From: Bradyrhizobiaceae bacterium Ga0074131
Lineage (GTDB): Bacteria > Pseudomonadota > Alphaproteobacteria > Rhizobiales > Xanthobacteraceae
Length of the DNA stretch: 64,000 nucleotides
Direction: 5' to 3'
NCBI GenBank assembly: GCA_001464035.1
Contig: LNEC01000019.1
Coordinates: 1-64,000 of the forward strand
The position numbers were made by a program, and so were the translations under genes. Positions 59,936 to 64,000 of the stretch are shown here, in pieces. Every line of letters starts with the position of its first letter. Positions within the stretch are counted from its first letter, which is position 1. The notes beneath the pieces are model-generated. The model worked only from the letters and a program-made list of their open reading frames with translations, searched no databases and had not been told where the DNA came from.

Positions 59936-61279
59936 CTATCCCGGCGGCGTGCCGTTCAGGCCCAGCACTTGCCCTGCGAGATAGAGCGATCCCGTGATCA
60001 GGATGCGCGGCGGCACCTCATAGGCCAGCCGCGCCAGCGAACGCAGGGCGGCCTCGACGCCGCCGAGGGTTTCCACGCGCATGCCCAGCGCGCGGGCGGC
60101 GTCGGCCAGCCGGTCCGGCGACATCGCGTTGTCGATATCCGGTATCCGCACGGCGACGATGTGGCGGGTGAGGCCGGCGAAATTGGCGAGAAACCCTTCG
60201 GCATCCTTGTTGGCCATCATGCCGACGATCACCACCAGCGGACGCGATACACGCTCCTCGAGATCGCCCAGCGCGGCGGCAATGACGCGGCCGCCCTCCG
60301 CATTGTGTCCGCCGTCGAGCCAGATCTCGCAACCCGGCGGGGCCTGGTCCACCAGCGCGCCCGACGCCAGCCGCTGCATCCGGGCTGGCCATTCGGCGCT
60401 GACGATGCCGGCCTCGAACGCCGCATTGTCGACCTTCAGGGTATCCAGCGCGCGCAGCGTGGCAATGGCGAGCCCGGCATTGTCGAACTGATGCCGGCCG
60501 AACAGCTTCGGCGCCGCCAGATCCATCAATCCGCGTTCGTCCTGATAGACCAGCCGTCCGCGCTCGACGCCGGCATGCCATTCCTGCCCGGCCGCATGCA
60601 GCGGCGCGTGCATCCGTTTGGCCTGCGCCTCGATGACGGCGTAGGCCTCGGGGGATTGCTCGGCGCAAATCACCGGCGCGTTGCGCTTGATGATGCCCGC
60701 CTTTTCGCGGGCGATCGTGGTCAGGGTCGGGCCGAGAAACTCGGTATGGTCCATGCCGATCGGCGCGATCACGGCTGCCAAGGGCGACTCGATAACATTG
60801 GTGGCATCGAGCCGCCCGCCGAGACCGACTTCCAGCAGCACCACGTCGGCCGGATGCTGCGCGAACAGGCAAAACGCCGCCGCGGTCTCGATCTCGAAAA
60901 GGGTAATGGGAGCACCGGCATTGGCCCGCTCGCAATGTTCCAGCGCCGCGCGCAGCTCTTCATCGCCGACCAGCGCGCCGCCGCCGGCCCGCCCCAGACG
61001 GAAGCATTCGTTGATCCGCACCAGCGAGGGCGAGGTATAGGCGTGAACCCGCAGTTGGGCTGCTTCCAGAATCGCCCGCAGATAGGCGATCGTCGAACCC
61101 TTGCCGTTGGTGCCGGCAACGTGGATCACCGGCGGCAACTCGCGTTCCGGATGTTCGAGCCGCTGCAGCAGAAGCTGCATCCGCTGCAGACTCAAATCGA
61201 TCCGATCGGGATGCAGCGCGGACAGCCGCGCGATCAATTCGCCGAGCGGCTGATCTCGTTTGGCCGCGGATGCGTTCAC
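59936..61279 (-). CDS. folC: Bifunctional folylpolyglutamate/dihydrofolate synthase
   Basis: FolC (447 aa from the GTG at 61279) makes dihydrofolate and adds glutamates to folates. The ATP loop [18 protein letters not shown] is near residue 50. [32 protein letters not shown] and [11 protein letters not shown] follow. The start GTG shares bases with the accD stop (GTGA), showing translational coupling; the longer ORF is not real. It is downstream of accD on the minus strand. Confidence 0.95.
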   Translation of the reverse strand: MNASAAKRDQPLGELIARLSALHPDRIDLSLQRMQLLLQRLEHPERELPPVIHVAGTNGKGSTIAYLRAILEAAQLRVHAYTSPSLVRINECFRLGRAGGGALVGDEELRAALEHCERANAGAPITLFEIETAAAFCLFAQHPADVVLLEVGLGGRLDATNVIESPLAAVIAPIGMDHTEFLGPTLTTIAREKAGIIKRNAPVICAEQSPEAYAVIEAQAKRMHAPLHAAGQEWHAGVERGRLVYQDERGLMDLAAPKLFGRHQFDNAGLAIATLRALDTLKVDNAAFEAGIVSAEWPARMQRLASGALVDQAPPGCEIWLDGGHNAEGGRVIAAALGDLEERVSRPLVVIVGMMANKDAEGFLANFAGLTRHIVAVRIPDIDNAMSPDRLADAARALGMRVETLGGVEAALRSLARLAYEVPPRILITGSLYLAGQVLGLNGTPPG

Positions 61280-62217
61280 GCGGGGGGTGCTGCCGGCGCC
61301 ACATCCTCGGCCGGGTCGATCTCGGCCGGGTCGATGACCGGAGTGGCGGGCTTGGGGGCGGTTTCCACCGCCGGCGATTTCGTCAGCAACCGACACAGCC
61401 GCGCCAGCGTCGCACGCAATTCGTGACGATGCACCACCATGTCGACCATGCCGTGGTCTTTCAGGTATTCCGCGCGCTGAAATCCTTCCGGCAATTTCTC
61501 CCGGATGGTCTGCTCGATCACGCGGGCGCCGGCAAAGCCGATCAGCGCACCTGGCTCGGCGATCTGCACGTCACCCAGCATGGCATAGGAGGCGGTGACG
61601 CCGCCGGTGGTCGGGTTGGTCAGCACCACGATATAGGGCTGCCTCGCTTCGCGCAGCATCTGCACACCCACCGTCGTGCGCGGCATCTGCATGAGCGACA
61701 AAATGCCCTCCTGCATGCGGGCGCCGCCGGAGGCCGCGAACACGATGAACGGCGACCGCTTTTCGACCGCGAGCTCGAGCCCGCGTACGATCGCTTCGCC
61801 GGCGGCCATGCCGAGCGAACCGCCCATGAAATCGAAATCCTGTACCGCGATCACGACGCCGGCGCCTTCGAGCTTGCCGTAGCCGACCTTGATGGCATCG
61901 TTGAGGCCGGTCCGGGCGCGCGCATCCTTGATGCGGTCGGCATATTTGCGCTCGTCGCGGAATTTCAGGGGATCGGCGGTCACCTCGGGCAGCGCCACGT
62001 CGAACCAGGTCTGGTTGTCGAAGATCGATTTCAGCCGCGCCACCGCGCCCATGCGCATGTGGTAGTTCGAGCCGGGAATCACGAACTGGTTGGCCTCGAC
62101 GTCCTTGTAGAACACCAACTGCCCCGAATCGGGGCACTTGATCCACAGATTCTCCGGCGTTTCGCGGCGCAGGATGTTGCGGATCTTCGGCCGGACGACG
62201 TTGGTGAGCCAATTCAT
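61276..62217 (-). CDS. accD: Acetyl-CoA carboxylase carboxyltransferase beta subunit
   Basis: AccD (313 aa from [16 protein letters not shown]) is one half of the carboxyltransferase that makes malonyl-CoA. The crotonase-like core has [30 protein letters not shown] and [21 protein letters not shown]. Most bacteria have a zinc ribbon with four cysteines in the N-terminus. Here only one cysteine ([15 protein letters not shown]) remains, and the usual CPKC part reads VIPGSNYHM. The zinc site is lost but the rest of the fold is intact. It is coupled to folC. Confidence 0.96.
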   Translation of the reverse strand: MNWLTNVVRPKIRNILRRETPENLWIKCPDSGQLVFYKDVEANQFVIPGSNYHMRMGAVARLKSIFDNQTWFDVALPEVTADPLKFRDERKYADRIKDARARTGLNDAIKVGYGKLEGAGVVIAVQDFDFMGGSLGMAAGEAIVRGLELAVEKRSPFIVFAASGGARMQEGILSLMQMPRTTVGVQMLREARQPYIVVLTNPTTGGVTASYAMLGDVQIAEPGALIGFAGARVIEQTIREKLPEGFQRAEYLKDHGMVDMVVHRHELRATLARLCRLLTKSPAVETAPKPATPVIDPAEIDPAEDVAPAAPPA

Positions 62218-62322
62218 GCTTCGCTCCGAAATGCGGTCAAACACGCATCGATTGGAATATATGGCGGTGGGCTATGCCCCGGCAAGCCGCCGCCAACAGT
62301 CTATCTCCACCGCCATTGTGGC

Positions 62323-63159
62323 TTATTCCGCGGCCTGTTTGGCTCCCCGCACCCCTTGCGCCAGCGAGGCCACCAGATCGGCGACCGCGCCGACGGTGTT
62401 GACGGTGGCGTGGTCTGCGGCATCGAGGCTGGCGGCCAAGGCATCGACCAGCGCCGTGCCGACAACCGCGCCATCGGAATTCTCCGCAATCTCGCGGGCA
62501 GCCTCCGCGGTCCGGATGCCGAAGCCGACGCAGACCGGCAATCGGGTATGCCGCTTGATGCGGGCGACCGCTTCGCCGACCGCGGCGGTATTGGCGCTGG
62601 CGCTGCCGGTGATGCCGGTGATCGAGACGTAATAGACAAAGCCCGAAGTGTTGGCGAGCACCGCGGGCAGCCGCTTGTCGTCGGTGGTCGGCGTCGCCAG
62701 CCGGATGAAGTTGATCCCTGCCTTCATCGCCGGCAGGCACAATTCGGCGTCTTCCTCCGGCGGCAGATCGACGATGATCAACCCGTCGACCCCGGCGGAT
62801 TTCGCATCGACGAGAAACCTGTCGACGCCGTAGATGTAAATCGGATTGTAGTAGCCCATCAGCACCAGCGGTGTTGCGTTGTCGCCCTGGCGAAACGCGC
62901 GCACCATCGCCAGCGTCTTCGCCAAGGTCATGCCGGCCTTCAGCGCGCGCAGTCCTGCCGCCTGGATCGCCGGGCCATCCGCCATCGGATCCGTGAAGGG
63001 CATGCCGATCTCGATGATGTCGGCGCCGGCCTTCGGCAGCGCCTCGACGATGGCGAGCGAGGTCGCAGGATCAGGATCGCCGGCCATCAGGAACGTGACA
63101 AAGGCCGAGCGGCCCTGCTTCTTCAGTTCGGCGAAGCGTGCGTCGATGCGGGTGGTCAT
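62323..63159 (-). CDS. trpA: Tryptophan synthase alpha subunit
   Basis: TrpA (278 aa from [15 protein letters not shown]) cleaves indole-3-glycerol phosphate and passes indole to TrpB. The catalytic glutamate lies in [19 protein letters not shown], with the second acid residue in the same loop region. [11 protein letters not shown] and VSITGITGS follow. The ORF start 11 codons upstream is not needed. It is followed by accD and preceded by trpB on the same strand. Confidence 0.96.
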   Translation of the reverse strand: MTTRIDARFAELKKQGRSAFVTFLMAGDPDPATSLAIVEALPKAGADIIEIGMPFTDPMADGPAIQAAGLRALKAGMTLAKTLAMVRAFRQGDNATPLVLMGYYNPIYIYGVDRFLVDAKSAGVDGLIIVDLPPEEDAELCLPAMKAGINFIRLATPTTDDKRLPAVLANTSGFVYYVSITGITGSASANTAAVGEAVARIKRHTRLPVCVGFGIRTAEAAREIAENSDGAVVGTALVDALAASLDAADHATVNTVGAVADLVASLAQGVRGAKQAAE

Positions 63160-63261
63160 GATGCGGCGACTGAAATGCTGAGACCTGCGCACGCGCGCGC
63201 GGTCGTTAGCGTGTCCAAAACAATCTGGCGCTGTGTGAGCGACTCTTGTGCAACAAATCCA

Positions 63262-63345
63262 GTCGATCCCCTCTCCCGCTTGCGGGGTAGGGTTAGGGTG
63301 GGGGCTCTATCGACAAACTCCATGCGAGCGATACTCACTTCTTCC
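63262..63345. repeat. Intergenic palindromic repeat, family A copy 4
   Basis: GATCCCCTCTCCCGCTTGCGGGG and AGGGTTAGGGTGGGGGCTC show the same CTCTCCCGC/GCGGG hairpin core as the copies at 6.3, 21.0 and 50.5 kb, in the gap between trpB and trpA. Confidence 0.65.
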
Positions 63346-64000
63346 CCCGCAAGATCTCCGCCACCTGCGGAATGTCCTTGTCGCCGCGGCCGGAGAGGTT
63401 GACCACCATCAGATGATCCTTCGGCCGCTTCGGCGCGAGTTCCATGACCTTGGCGATGGCATGCGCCGTTTCCAGCGCGGGGATGATGCCCTCCTGCCGC
63501 GACAGCAGCTCGAACGCGGCCAGCGCCTCGTCATCGGTGGCGCTGAGATAGGTGACCCGCTTGGTCTCGTACAGCCAGGAATGCTCCGGGCCGATGCCGG
63601 GATAATCCAGCCCCGCCGAAATCGAATGCGCGTCCTGGATCTGGCCGTCGTCGTCCATCAGCAGATAGGTGCGGTTGCCGTGCAGCACGCCCGCCCTTCC
63701 GCCCGCGATCGAGGCCGCGTGCAGCTGCGTCAGCCCGTGGCCGGCGGCTTCGACGCCGAATATCTCCACGCCGGGATCATCGAGAAACGGATGAAACAGT
63801 CCGATCGCATTGGAGCCACCGCCAATGCAGGCGACGAGCGAATCCGGCAGCCGGCCTTCGGCCTCCTGCATCTGGGAACGGGTCTCGACCCCGATGATCG
63901 ACTGAAAGTCGCGCACCATCATCGGATAGGGATGCGGGCCCGCGACGGTGCCGATGCAATAAAACGTATCATGCACATTGGTGACCCAGTCGCGCAGCGC
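63335..64000 (-). CDS. trpB: Tryptophan synthase beta subunit, 3' part
   Basis: The window contains the last 221 residues of TrpB; the start lies beyond 64000. Visible are [26 protein letters not shown], the PLP-phosphate motif [48 protein letters not shown] and [15 protein letters not shown]. TrpB condenses indole with serine. The track ORF starting at 63976 begins inside the gene. It leads trpA by a 175-base gap with a repeat. Confidence 0.96.
   Translation of the reverse strand, partial: ALRDWVTNVHDTFYCIGTVAGPHPYPMMVRDFQSIIGVETRSQMQEAEGRLPDSLVACIGGGSNAIGLFHPFLDDPGVEIFGVEAAGHGLTQLHAASIAGGRAGVLHGNRTYLLMDDDGQIQDAHSISAGLDYPGIGPEHSWLYETKRVTYLSATDDEALAAFELLSRQEGIIPALETAHAIAKVMELAPKRPKDHLMVVNLSGRGDKDIPQVAEILRGKK

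Noticed and set aside
61270-63402. A 710-codon plus-strand ORF opposite accD and trpA
   Set aside because: It is antisense to two certain genes and has the His/Arg/Gly composition of frame shadows.

Overview
The window is GC-rich chromosomal DNA from an alphaproteobacterium of the Bradyrhizobium/Rhodopseudomonas (Nitrobacteraceae) type. The evidence is the mdh-sucC-sucD gene order, a malonyl-CoA synthetase that strongly resembles the Rhodopseudomonas MatB as I remember it, an AccD without the usual zinc-ribbon cysteines, a BacA-like transporter fused to an ATPase, and intergenic palindromes of a kind common in this family. It is almost entirely housekeeping core. I found no rRNA, no convincing tRNA, no CRISPR array, no transposase and no prophage gene.

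Layout. 0.1-6.2 kb (minus strand): zapE, mdh, sucC, a DUF1579-type gene, sucD and an outer-membrane beta-barrel gene. 6.4-12.9 kb: thpR, a tesA-like esterase divergent from a ybbA/ybbP-type ABC pair, a Bax-inhibitor-1 family membrane protein and a GNAT acetyltransferase. 12.9-14.5 kb: DUF2794 and DUF1223 genes flanking a candidate structured small RNA. 14.6-21 kb: aconitase acnA divergent from ccmABCDG (cytochrome c maturation), with an Irr-box-like palindrome between them, then a helix-hairpin-helix exported protein. 21.1-25.7 kb: yciB, ftsY, an opposite-strand rluA-type gene, mtaB and dapF. 26-28.5 kb: an exported GyrI-like/SIMPL gene pair and a Tat-exported metallo-hydrolase.

28.9-38 kb: ffh, rpsP, rimM, trmD, rplS, leuC and leuD, interrupted between leuC and leuD by small exported Gly/His- and Tyr/Arg-rich proteins, a DUF1330 gene and a minimal zincin. 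38-45.6 kb: a DXD glycosyltransferase, a DUF6455/cytochrome c pair, a CitE-like lyase, a beta-carbonic anhydrase, a YqhA-type membrane protein, asd, a probable small pseudogene, an exported hypothetical and leuB. 45.8-54 kb: DMT and MFS transporters, a YedY-like molybdoenzyme with its cytochrome b, a fasciclin protein, an SDR divergent from matB and a TauE-type exporter. 54.2-64 kb: sdhCDAB, a BacA/SbmA-like ABC exporter, then folC, accD, trpA and the 3' part of trpB on the minus strand.

The genes work together mainly in central metabolism. TCA enzymes (Mdh, SucCD, AcnA, SdhCDAB), leucine synthesis (LeuBCD), the aspartate-family route (Asd, DapF), fatty-acid/malonyl-CoA supply (AccD, MatB) and respiratory cytochrome maturation (Ccm) all lie within 64 kb. 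The least explained parts are the intergenic RNA candidate near 13.4-13.57 kb, the iron-box candidate near 17.46 kb, the cluster of low-complexity exported proteins at 34.9-36.8 kb, and the unstudied gene pairs at 26-27.4 and 38.9-39.8 kb.
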